Assembly: GCF_049199905.1 (NCBI RefSeq)
Contig: NZ_JBLZPK010000048.1
Location: forward strand, 62,001-126,000
Length of the DNA stretch: 64,000 bases
Source: Shinella sp032095155
GTDB taxonomy: Bacteria; Pseudomonadota; Alphaproteobacteria; Rhizobiales; Rhizobiaceae
Direction: 5' to 3'
Shown: positions 44,366 through 52,280 of the stretch, one piece after another
Layout of the letters: every line of letters starts with the position of its first letter
Numbering within the stretch: position 1 is the first letter of the stretch
Translations under genes and position numbers: made by a program
Notes under the pieces: generated by a model
What the model was told of the DNA's origin: nothing
Seen by the model: the letters and a program-made list of their open reading frames with translations, nothing else
Databases searched by the model: none

Positions 44366-45400
44366 TCAGTTTTCGACGCTCATCGCCGATGTCGGCTGCT
44401 GCGGGCCAAATTCGCTGGAGTAATCGACGCTGACCTCCTGGGCCTTCTGCGGAGTGATGTAGTCGAGCTTCTGCCCGGCCTTCGCCAGTTCCGCCGCAGA
44501 CGCATCCGTTGCGATGAAATGGGTTGGCATGTAGAGATCCTTCGGAAGCTCTTCCTTGTTGGCAAGGCGTGCTGCGACCGCGACGTTCCAGTAGCCGACG
44601 CGATAGGCGCCGGTGAGAACGTCGAGCGACATGGCACCACTCTCCATGAGGGGCGCCATCTCGGCATCGCCATCATAGCCCGCGATCTTCAGGCTCTTGC
44701 CCATCGTTTCCGCGACGGAGTTGGCGCCGAGGCACATTGTATCGGAGATGCAGGAAAGGCCCTTTAGGTCAGGATAGGTGGTAAGCCAGGTCTGCGCGAT
44801 GTCTGCGGCTTTCGACGGATCCCAGCCGGCAGGCTGAATCCCGACGACCTTGACGTCGGGGAACTCCTTGGCGAGGGTATCGGTGAAGCCCGTTTCGCGC
44901 GTATCCGAGACGTAGTTGCCGCGTGCACCTATCAGAAGCGCAACTTCGCCCTTACCGCCGATCGAATGGGCAAGTGCGCGCGCCACTTCAGACATGTTGC
45001 CGTAGTCGGGGTAAAGCGTCGCATAATTGCCGGCGCCTTCGACCTTGTTGCCCATCGTGATAACGTTGATGCCGGCGTCCTGAGCCTTTTTGATCACCGG
45101 AACTAGGGCGTTCTTGTCCAGCGGATCGATCAGGATTGCGCTGACCTTCTGATTGATGAAATTCTCGATGAGCGAAACCTGTTTTTCCGGGCTTCCCTCG
45201 GCGCTCTGCCAAGCGGTCGTGACACCGTAGTCAGCGGCGGCCTTGTCGCCGGCTTCCTGCATGCGGACGAAGAACGAACTCTGCAGGTCGATCGCGACGA
45301 TACCAATCGTCGCCTTGTCCTGCGCGACGGCAGGTGAAACATAGAGGCCGAAACCAAGCGTGGAGGCGAGGATGGCCCGGGTGAGTTTTGCGATTGCCAT
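44366..45400 (-). CDS. sugar-type ABC transporter substrate-binding protein (RbsB/XylF-like)
   Basis: 344 residues from ATG 45400, giving a clean signal peptide (MAIAKLTRAILASTLGFGL, cleaved near AVAQ); the upstream ATG at 45430 is rejected. The periplasmic-binding-protein fold of family 4 is visible: TIGIVAIDLQSSFFVRMQ, DPLDKNALVPVIKKAQDAGINVI, and AGYDGDAEM near the hinge. It is the first gene of the minus-strand catabolic operon, directly under the IclR-divergent control region. The ligand is probably a sugar-like or polar molecule; not determined by sequence. Confidence 0.92.
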   Translation of the reverse strand: MAIAKLTRAILASTLGFGLYVSPAVAQDKATIGIVAIDLQSSFFVRMQEAGDKAAADYGVTTAWQSAEGSPEKQVSLIENFINQKVSAILIDPLDKNALVPVIKKAQDAGINVITMGNKVEGAGNYATLYPDYGNMSEVARALAHSIGGKGEVALLIGARGNYVSDTRETGFTDTLAKEFPDVKVVGIQPAGWDPSKAADIAQTWLTTYPDLKGLSCISDTMCLGANSVAETMGKSLKIAGYDGDAEMAPLMESGAMSLDVLTGAYRVGYWNVAVAARLANKEELPKDLYMPTHFIATDASAAELAKAGQKLDYITPQKAQEVSVDYSSEFGPQQPTSAMSVEN

Positions 45401-45499
45401 AATAGTTCCCTCTGGCTGACAAACGATCAAGGCTGATGGTTTTTATGTGACATCTCGAAGGCGCCCAGCTTGAGATGATGACGAATGGCACCACATATT

Positions 45500-45533
45500 G
45501 TTTCATATGTAAAGCGCATTTCTTATATGAAAC
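45500..45533. promoter_or_regulatory. perfect 9-bp inverted repeat between operon and IclR gene
   Basis: GTTTCATAT (45500-45508) and ATATGAAAC (45525-45533) are exact reverse complements, 16 bases apart, in the divergent region between the binding-protein start (45400) and the IclR start (45563). It is a strong candidate for the IclR-family operator. Confidence 0.7.
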
Positions 45534-45562
45534 GGTTATTGCGAATAAAAGGAGACGTGATA

Positions 45563-46330
45563 ATGTCTGAGGAAACAACCGGCGGCGACAAATCATACTC
45601 GGCCCCGGCCTTGGAAAAGGGGCTCGATATCCTTGAAAGCCTTGCGGAAAAGGAGTCCGCCGTTTCGCTGCGCGAACTCGCGGAGCGTCTCGGCAAGAGC
45701 AAGAACGAAATATTCCGGATGATACATGTTCTGATCGCGAGAGGGTATGTGCAGCGCGATAGTGATACGGATGAGCTGACCCTCAGCCCAAAACTCTTCG
45801 GCCTTGGCCTACGCACACCGCAATCGCGCACACTGCTCGAAATCGCGCTGCCGGAGATGCGGCTTCTGGCGGAGGAGGTGAACCAGGCGCCCCACCTCGT
45901 CGTGATCTACAAGGGTCGCACGGTGATTGTCGGCTCGATTCCGACCACGTCGGACGTGACGTTCAACCTTCACCTCGGATACGGACGCATTGCCTCCGAA
46001 GCCGCCAGCGGCAGGGTCATCATGGCGTTCCAGCCGCAGGAAAAGCGGGCGCTGATGCTGAGGGACTGCAAGAGCCACGGTGGAAAGCCGTTCGACGATC
46101 GCTCGATAAACGCGATCCTAGACGACATCCGGCAACAGGGCCACATACTTGGCAAAAGTACGGATTTTCTCGGAATTACCGACATTTGCGGCCCGATCCT
46201 CAATCCCGAGGGTGATGCGGTCGCAAGCATCATCGTCCCCCATGTCGACCGCGTCTCGGACACGGACGACCTTTCTCAGGTCCTGAAGGCCGTCAAACAG
46301 GCGTGCGAACGCATATCGCAAAAACTCTAG
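45563..46330 (+). CDS. IclR-family transcriptional regulator
   Basis: 255 residues from ATG 45563, after AGGAG; the 45485 start would cover the operator. The winged helix is at about 12-75 (ALEKGLDILESLAE; LRELAERLGKSKNEIFRMIH), followed by the IclR effector domain (about 90-250; ITDICGPILNPEGDAVASI). Members sense small metabolites and usually repress or activate adjacent catabolic genes. It is divergent from the importer operon and followed six bases later by the deaminase-like gene, so it probably controls both arms through the inverted repeat at 45500-45533. Confidence 0.92.
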   Translation: MSEETTGGDKSYSAPALEKGLDILESLAEKESAVSLRELAERLGKSKNEIFRMIHVLIARGYVQRDSDTDELTLSPKLFGLGLRTPQSRTLLEIALPEMRLLAEEVNQAPHLVVIYKGRTVIVGSIPTTSDVTFNLHLGYGRIASEAASGRVIMAFQPQEKRALMLRDCKSHGGKPFDDRSINAILDDIRQQGHILGKSTDFLGITDICGPILNPEGDAVASIIVPHVDRVSDTDDLSQVLKAVKQACERISQKL

Positions 46331-46336
46331 CAGAAC

Positions 46337-47623
46337 ATGGAGCTCGCAGAAAAAATGACAGACGCCGCCACGCAAAACACCAACGTCTTCGACGCGGGGT
46401 TCCGCGGCATCTCGCCAGGCGAGACACTGTCTGCAGTATCCATCAGATCGAAGAACTGGTCGCCCGCCCGAGGTGACATGCCTCTGCCCGTTCTCACGCT
46501 CGACAAGCCGGCGTTGCGCGCGAACACAACCGCTTTTCTAGACTATGCCGATGAGGCCATGGTGCTCCTTGCACCCCATGCGAAGACGCCCATGATGCCG
46601 GTATTCGCGAAGATGCTGATCGAACAGGGTGCTTGGGGCGCGACGGTCGCCAATACACAGCAGCTTTACACGCTGCTGGCGGCAGGCATCACGCGCCTTG
46701 TCTACGCCAGCCCGCCCGGCGGTACATCGGGAGCCCGCCATCTGGTCAATGCCTTGAAGCCATTCCCCGAAGCGGAGGTCTTCGTTTTCCTGGATTCGGT
46801 TGAGGGGGTGCGCGCGCTGCACACCGCCATGACTGAAAGCAGCGGAACGAGAGTTTTCGGCCTCGTCGAGCTCGGCTTCGGACGGACCGGCGCGAGAACA
46901 CTGGATACGGCGGTAGCAATTCGAGATGCGATCCTCTCGACGGACGGAAAAATCGAACTCGCGGGGGTTGCAACCTATGAAGCGGCAGCCGTGGACGGAT
47001 GCGACTATCGCTGCGCGTTCGATGAACTCTTCCAGCTTGTGAACGACGCATTCAGCGTTATCCGTGACGTCTCTGAGCGTGGGAAAAACCTGACGATAAC
47101 GGCCGGCGGCTCGATGTATTTCGACGAGGTCATCGCCCGGCTCGAGCCAACAGCGCGACAAGGCAATGCTCGCCTTGTGCTGCGTTCCGGCGCCATATTT
47201 TTCTCGGATGACGGACTGTACAAGCGAGGCCTTGAAGCGGTGTCAGAGCGAAGCAGCGCCGGCAGGGTCGCCGAATCGATCAGGCCTGTGCTGTCCCTTT
47301 GGGCAGAGGTGATTTCACAGCCGGAACCAGGCCTTGCAATTTGTGGCTTCGGGATGCGCGATGCTCCGAACGATCAGGGCATGCCGATCATTCGCAGAGC
47401 CTTTCGCGATGGGCGGGAAATCGACATGGCAAGTCCGGCACCGGTCATCGAAAAATTGAACGATCAGCACGCGTTCGTTCGTGGAAGCGCGGCATTGCGT
47501 GTTGGCGATATTCTGGAACTCGGAATCTCCCATCCCTGCACGGCTCTCCAGCGCTGGCGCCTCGTTTATGGCATCAACGAACATGGCATCGTCGACGACA
47601 TACTGACAACGCATTTCGGCTGA
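46337..47623 (+). CDS. D-amino-acid deaminase-like PLP enzyme (DSD1/alanine racemase N-terminal fold)
   Basis: 428 residues. The TIM-barrel PLP domain starts at about 47 (LPVLTLDKPALRANTTAFLDY); the PLP lysine is expected in APHAKTPMMP (about K82). The C-terminal D-serine-dehydratase-like domain has the zinc-binding H-x-C in ISHPCTALQRW. Family members are D-serine or D-threo-3-hydroxyaspartate dehydratases, D-threonine aldolases and related deaminases. RidA in the same locus would clear the enamine product of a dehydratase. It starts just after the IclR gene; ATG 46355 is an alternative start. Substrate unknown. Confidence 0.85.
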   Translation: MELAEKMTDAATQNTNVFDAGFRGISPGETLSAVSIRSKNWSPARGDMPLPVLTLDKPALRANTTAFLDYADEAMVLLAPHAKTPMMPVFAKMLIEQGAWGATVANTQQLYTLLAAGITRLVYASPPGGTSGARHLVNALKPFPEAEVFVFLDSVEGVRALHTAMTESSGTRVFGLVELGFGRTGARTLDTAVAIRDAILSTDGKIELAGVATYEAAAVDGCDYRCAFDELFQLVNDAFSVIRDVSERGKNLTITAGGSMYFDEVIARLEPTARQGNARLVLRSGAIFFSDDGLYKRGLEAVSERSSAGRVAESIRPVLSLWAEVISQPEPGLAICGFGMRDAPNDQGMPIIRRAFRDGREIDMASPAPVIEKLNDQHAFVRGSAALRVGDILELGISHPCTALQRWRLVYGINEHGIVDDILTTHFG

Positions 47624-47637
47624 GGGCGTTTCCAACG

Positions 47638-48750
47638 ATGACCAACCTTGAAGCCAGCTTCACTCTCTCGGCAATTGGCATCTGCGTAACCGTCGATATG
47701 GCCGTTGGCCATATATCGCGGTTCGAAGTCTCCCAGGGTGGACGCATGTTGTCTCCGTTCCACCGGGCACCCTGGACCAGCGAGACGCTGGCGGCGGACA
47801 TTCCGGACCACTTGAGACACCTCTCCATCGACTTCTTCTGCGCACCGTTCGGTCTGTCGGATGTCGAGCCGGCACCCGCCCATGGATGGCCTGCGAACGC
47901 GCCGTGGACATTGCAGGGAGTGGAACATCTGCCGGATGGCATGCGCGCGCAGTTCACCCTCTCGCAGAAGGTCCTGTCCGCAACGTTGACGAAGACCTTG
48001 ACCGTGCGCGACCATCATCCCTTCCTTTATCAGTCCCATCTTTTTGTTGGCGGCGATGGTCGCATGCCTGTCGCCTATCATGCCGTGGTCGATCTACCCA
48101 ACGGCGGCCTCGTGTCCGTTTCACCTAAAATACGCGCGGAAACCATGGGCGAACCACTTGAAACCGATCCGTCCAGAGGACGTTCGATCCTCGCCTATCC
48201 TGCTGCTTCGACCGACCTCGGGAGGTTCCCTCGTGCCGATGGCGGGCTTTCCGATCTGCTGCGCTATCCCCTCGACGAACAGCATGTCGACCTCGTCATG
48301 CTGCATGAGCAGCCCGCAAATCCGATCGGATGGACTGTCGCCGCGCGACCGGTCGAACGGGACATGGCGCTCGTCTTGAAACCATCGAACGTGTTGCCGA
48401 GCACGGTCCTCTGGTATTCGAATGGCGGCCGCTTCTATGAGCCCTGGTCCGGCCGACACAGGGGCGTTCTCGGCGTGGAAGAGGCCGCAACATTTTTCGG
48501 ATACGGCCATCAGGCGTCTATCGCTCCGAACACCCTCTCGCAGGCTGGGATTGCGACATCCATCCCTGTGAACGGAGCAGAGATCAAATCCGTGATCGGT
48601 GCCTGCGATCTTGTTGGAGACGGCGTCATGCATGCCATCACCTGTGACGAGAACAGCCTGTTGCTCGTGTCGTCAGAGGGAATGACGCACCAACTCGCAT
48701 TCGATGGCCAGTTTCTTACACAAGACACGTCTCCTCAAACCTTGCTTTAG
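47638..48750 (+). CDS. mutarotase-like protein (aldose 1-epimerase fold)
   Basis: 370 residues from ATG 47638, 15 bases after the deaminase gene; a longer in-frame start at 47299 lies within that gene. The beta-rich pattern with FEVSQGGRMLSPFHRAPW near the N-terminus, a HGWPANAPW element, a central HAVVDLPNGG and late GYGHQASIAP suggests the galactose mutarotase-like fold (aldose 1-epimerase and DUF4432-like proteins). No signal peptide. In a catabolic locus it would interconvert anomers of the sugar-like substrate. The assignment rests on weak pattern recognition. Confidence 0.55.
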   Translation: MTNLEASFTLSAIGICVTVDMAVGHISRFEVSQGGRMLSPFHRAPWTSETLAADIPDHLRHLSIDFFCAPFGLSDVEPAPAHGWPANAPWTLQGVEHLPDGMRAQFTLSQKVLSATLTKTLTVRDHHPFLYQSHLFVGGDGRMPVAYHAVVDLPNGGLVSVSPKIRAETMGEPLETDPSRGRSILAYPAASTDLGRFPRADGGLSDLLRYPLDEQHVDLVMLHEQPANPIGWTVAARPVERDMALVLKPSNVLPSTVLWYSNGGRFYEPWSGRHRGVLGVEEAATFFGYGHQASIAPNTLSQAGIATSIPVNGAEIKSVIGACDLVGDGVMHAITCDENSLLLVSSEGMTHQLAFDGQFLTQDTSPQTLL

Positions 48751-49357
48751 AAACAAGGCGTTACGCTCGACGCCCGCCTGAGATAGTCGCAATACAATAA
48801 CTGTGGCTGCAATGTCCTTTCCAGAACAAAGCGCGCGAGCCCTGTTACCGATGTTTCGACGTCGATGTCGACCTCGTCGCCACCCATATCCGTTTTCCGA
48901 CACCATATTGAACCGCAAAGTCAGCAGCACGAAATAACGCGGCCGTTACTCGAACCCTGCATTCTCGACCTCCTCCGATTCACCCGGATCGGAATGCTCC
49001 ACTCTGCCAGATCCTGGAACCACTAAGGCCAATGCGCCCGCGGCGCGGTTGGCTAATTAATAATCAAAGCCAATTAATCAATCCACTCTTCGTCATTGTT
49101 GTCACCGTCGCCGCATGCTTAATTTTCGGCAGGTCAAGGGTACGGTTCGTTTAGAGCCTCACCCTCTACAACGCGAGAAGCGTTTCAACTCAGGTAGTTA
49201 TGGGGCCACCGACCGCCGCTTGCGGCGGCTTGGATCTCTGTGGCTGCTATGCGCGCTATCGTTCCGCCGACACCACAACCAGGGGCGTCAACGATGTTAA
49301 TTCTTAAAGCCTTTTGCCCACGGGCAGACGGCGAAATCACTGTGGGAAAGGTTCACT
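48751..49357. other. intergenic control region upstream of the second carbohydrate operon
   Basis: 607 bases with no convincing gene; short frames lack ribosome-binding sites. It contains the AT-rich block GGCTAATTAATAATCAAAGC just before the conserved motif at 49072-49104, and a GGGAAAGG site ahead of the SDR start. Confidence 0.6.
49072..49104 (+). promoter_or_regulatory. 33-bp promoter-region motif, copy 1
   Basis: AATTAATCAAT...CGTC-TTGTTG-CA; 26 of 33 positions are identical, without gaps, to 54771-54803 upstream of the PotD-like gene. The near-palindromic core TTAATCAA suits a regulator site, and TTGTTG could be a -35 element. It probably marks co-regulation by the LysR protein encoded between the two operons. 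Confidence 0.65.
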
Positions 49358-50134
49358 GTGGGTATTCTTGAAAAAATGCGGCTGGACGGCAAGGTCGCGT
49401 TCGTCACCGGTGGCGCGAGGGGCATCGGGAAATCCATCGCGACGGCCTTGTCCGAAGCCGGAGCGCAAGTCGCTATCGTCGACCTCGATCTGGACGAGGC
49501 TCAAAAAACATGTGCTGAAATATCATCGTCGACCTCGAACAGATTGATAGCGATCAGGACGGATATCACCAGCCCTGAGCAGGTGAGCGAAATGATCGAT
49601 CGCATCCTGTCGGAGTTCGGCAAGCTCGATATCGCATTCTGCAATGCCGGCATCTCAAACGAAGTTGCCGTCGAGGATGACACCTACGAGGATTGGAAAA
49701 AGATCATCGAGGTCAACCTCAACGGTACGTTCCTGACCGCGCAGGCTGCTGGGCGTGTCATGCTGAAGCAGGGCAAGGGCTCCATCATCTGCACGGCGTC
49801 GATGTCCGCGCACATCGTCAATGTTCCTCAGCGTGAAGCGTCCTATGCGGCATCCAAAGCCGGGGTCATTCAGATGTGCAAGGCGATGGCCGTGGAATGG
49901 GCAACGCGAAACGTTCGCGTCAACACGATCAGCCCCGGCTACATGGCGACCGAAATGACCCTTAACTCGCCGGCGCTCGTTCCGCTCATCGATCAATGGA
50001 ACGAACTTTCGCCCATCAAGCGCATGGGCAATCCGGAAGAACTGCAATCGATCGCCGTTTATCTGGCGGGAGACACCAGCTCCTTCACGACGGGTTCCGA
50101 CTTCATCGTTGACGGCGCCTACACCTGCTTTTGA
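49358..50134 (+). CDS. SDR-family dehydrogenase, polyol dehydrogenase-like
   Basis: 258 residues from GTG 49358 (GGGAAAGG upstream); ATG 49376 is an alternative. Cofactor motif TGGARGIG (about 18-25), the acidic residue after beta-2 in IVDLDLD favouring NAD, NAGISNE, catalytic serine in TASMS, YAASKAG and PGYMATEM. The sequence resembles sorbitol/arabinitol-type dehydrogenases of the SDR family. As the first gene of an operon with isomerases and an FGGY kinase, it would oxidise a polyol to the ketose that is then phosphorylated. Confidence 0.88.
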   Translation: MGILEKMRLDGKVAFVTGGARGIGKSIATALSEAGAQVAIVDLDLDEAQKTCAEISSSTSNRLIAIRTDITSPEQVSEMIDRILSEFGKLDIAFCNAGISNEVAVEDDTYEDWKKIIEVNLNGTFLTAQAAGRVMLKQGKGSIICTASMSAHIVNVPQREASYAASKAGVIQMCKAMAVEWATRNVRVNTISPGYMATEMTLNSPALVPLIDQWNELSPIKRMGNPEELQSIAVYLAGDTSSFTTGSDFIVDGAYTCF

Positions 50135-50172
50135 GTGTGCTGCATGGACCATGAAGTCCTGAAGGGAATGAA

Positions 50173-50982
50173 ATGATTTTATCGTGCACCAATATCATGG
50201 TTCCCGGAAAGACGTTGACCGAGAAAGCACATCTCCTACGGCGCTGGGGCTACAGGGGCGTGACCGTATTCGCGGACCACGCGGACTGGAACGACGAGAA
50301 GCTCGAGGAACTGCTGACGCTTGAAAACAACACCGGCGTCGTTCCCTGCGAGTTTCTCTTCATGTCCCCCGCAGCCGGAAAGCTGATGAGCGACAATGCG
50401 GACGAGCGGGCTGCGACGAAGGCCCTCTATATCGAAGCGGCGGAAGTATGCGCCAAGATCGGCGCAATCACTGAAATCGAATATCTGCTCGGCCCTCAGG
50501 ATCCTCTGCCTCTGTTCGACGTCTACAAGCAAATGACACCAGAGCAGGAGGAGGATTTCCTGGCGGCATACAGGGAGATTGCGCAAACGGTTGCAGGCAC
50601 TGAGGCGGCCGTCCTTCTCGAAGGCATAAACCGCTACGAAAGCCCCTACATGAACAGCATCGTCGACTGCGCCCGCGTGGCCGCGAAGCTCGACATGAAG
50701 GAAGTGGGTGTCCTGCCGGATTTCTTCCATATGTCGATCGAAGAAGCCGACATCGCCGATGCCATTGCCGCGGTCGCGGGTTCAATCCGGCATGTGCATC
50801 TGGGCGACAACAATCGGTGCACGCCGGGCAAGGGCAGCATTGACTGGGAGCGTGGCCTGAAGGCCCTCAAGGCAACGGGCTACGACAAGTTCATCAGCCT
50901 GGAATGCAGCACGATGGGGAGGCCTGATGTCACCTTGCCCGAAGCTGCCGACTACCTGAACAGAATTCTCGCCAGGATCTGA
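50173..50982 (+). CDS. sugar phosphate isomerase/epimerase, xylose-isomerase-like TIM barrel
   Basis: 269 residues of the AP-endonuclease-2-like TIM-barrel family. Features: N-terminal ILSCTNIMVPGKTL, metal-site glutamate in LLEGINRYE (about 157), DFFHMSIEEADI with an aspartate/histidine pair (about 182), HVHLGDNNR and the closing SLECST. Relatives include EryC-type tetrulose-phosphate isomerases and hexulose 3-epimerases. GGGAATG precedes the ATG. With the FGGY kinase and triosephosphate-isomerase-like protein it suggests handling of a phosphorylated ketose; the exact reaction is unknown. Confidence 0.85.
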   Translation: MILSCTNIMVPGKTLTEKAHLLRRWGYRGVTVFADHADWNDEKLEELLTLENNTGVVPCEFLFMSPAAGKLMSDNADERAATKALYIEAAEVCAKIGAITEIEYLLGPQDPLPLFDVYKQMTPEQEEDFLAAYREIAQTVAGTEAAVLLEGINRYESPYMNSIVDCARVAAKLDMKEVGVLPDFFHMSIEEADIADAIAAVAGSIRHVHLGDNNRCTPGKGSIDWERGLKALKATGYDKFISLECSTMGRPDVTLPEAADYLNRILARI

Positions 50983-50985
50983 GTT

Positions 50986-51696
50986 ATGTTCAGGCCGTTC
51001 AAGCTGAAGGCGCCCTATTTCGAGATCGGCCCCAAGGCCTACATGTATGGCGATGAGGCGCTTGATCTGGCGCTCCACGCCGATGCGCTGTGCCGGACGT
51101 TCGGCGTCGATATTATTTTTACGGCGCAGTACACCGATATTTCGAGGATCGCGCACGAGACCACGCATTTGAAGGTTTTTGCCCAGCACATGGATGCCAA
51201 TCCGGTTGGCCGGGGCGTCGGTGCGGTGTTGCCCGAAGCCCTAAAGCAGGTCGGCGCCGTCGGCGTTCTGTTGAACCACGCGGAAAAACCGTTGAGCCTT
51301 TCGGTTCTCAACGAAACGATCCGCCGCGCCGACGAGGTCGGGCTTGCCACGCTGGTTTGCGCCGCCACCGTCGCGGAGAGCGCGGCGGTGGCGGTACTGA
51401 AGCCTAATATGGTGCTGGCGGAATCTCCGGCCCTCATCGGTGGCGGCAAACGCAGCGACGACGATGCACTGGAGGTCGAAAGAATTAACGCGGCCGTGCG
51501 GGCCGTCGGCAAAGACATTCTTGTGCTGCACGGGGCGGGCATCAGCGACGAGCATGACGTCTACCAGATCATTCGTTCCGGTGCGGATGGCACCGGCTCG
51601 ACAAGCGCCATCATGCGTGCCGCGGATCCGAAGGACATGCTGTCGCGCATGATCGAGGCGATGAGCCGTGCGCACCGCGAGAGAACCACAGATTAA
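50986..51696 (+). CDS. triosephosphate isomerase homologue of the short archaeal type
   Basis: 236 residues starting three bases after the isomerase gene. It resembles archaeal-type triosephosphate isomerase more than the bacterial enzyme: HMDANPVGRGVGAVLPEALKQVGAVG, then LLNHAEKPL (catalytic histidine), ATLVCAATVAES, VLAESPALIGGG (catalytic glutamate) and HGAGISDEHDV with GTGSTSAI for phosphate binding. The N-terminal N-x-K is altered (EIGPKAY), keeping the lysine but not the asparagine. It may isomerise tetrulose or triose phosphates, as EryH/TpiA2 does in erythritol catabolism. Confidence 0.8.
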   Translation: MFRPFKLKAPYFEIGPKAYMYGDEALDLALHADALCRTFGVDIIFTAQYTDISRIAHETTHLKVFAQHMDANPVGRGVGAVLPEALKQVGAVGVLLNHAEKPLSLSVLNETIRRADEVGLATLVCAATVAESAAVAVLKPNMVLAESPALIGGGKRSDDDALEVERINAAVRAVGKDILVLHGAGISDEHDVYQIIRSGADGTGSTSAIMRAADPKDMLSRMIEAMSRAHRERTTD

Positions 51697-51709
51697 AGGA
51701 GTTGGACGC

Positions 51710-52204
51710 ATGCCCGTGTTTCATAAAACGATACCGGTCAATTCGCCTCATGGCATCTATTTCGAAGACGTCACCGACAAGGTCGCTTCGATCGTTGCGG
51801 AGGCCGGCATCAAGGATGGCATCGTGGTCGTGTTCAGCCAGCACACCAGCTGCAGCGTGCTGATCCAGGAGGATTCAGAGGGGGAGACCTATGCGAAGAT
51901 CCCCCTCATTCTCCAGGACACGATCAATTGCCTGGAGAAGATCATTCCCGATTGCAAATATGAAGGGCAGTATCTCCATCCGGGCCCGTATCACACCAGC
52001 CAGGCCTTCGAACTTCGCGGCGAACTCAATGCCTGGTGCCTGAATACCGATGGCCACATTCGTTCCTCCCTGCTCGGCCGCTCGGAAAGCATTCCCTTGC
52101 TGGACGGTAAAATGACTCTGGGTGAGTTCGGCCGGATTTATTTTGCCGATCTGGACCAGACCCGGCCACGGGAGCGGACGGTCCGGGTGCAGATCGTCGG
52201 CTAA
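51710..52204 (+). CDS. YjbQ-family protein (UPF0047)
   Basis: 164 residues from ATG 51710 with AAAGGAG upstream. Family pattern: FEDVTDKVASIVAEAGI, VVFSQHTSCSVLIQED (the HTS motif with conserved histidine) and a C-terminal GRIYFADLDQTRPRERTV. YjbQ proteins show weak thiamine-phosphate synthase activity in vitro and their true function is unclear. Length exceeds the usual ~135-140 residues because of an insertion around 80-110 (GQYLHPGPYHTS). Its place inside a sugar operon, between the isomerase and the kinase, is unusual. Confidence 0.85.
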   Translation: MPVFHKTIPVNSPHGIYFEDVTDKVASIVAEAGIKDGIVVVFSQHTSCSVLIQEDSEGETYAKIPLILQDTINCLEKIIPDCKYEGQYLHPGPYHTSQAFELRGELNAWCLNTDGHIRSSLLGRSESIPLLDGKMTLGEFGRIYFADLDQTRPRERTVRVQIVG

Positions 52205-52280
52205 TTGCTGGGGCGAAAGCCACGCTAAAGGGCAGCCGGCTGACGACAACGATATCGTGGAAGAAGGAGTTGTGCCACCG

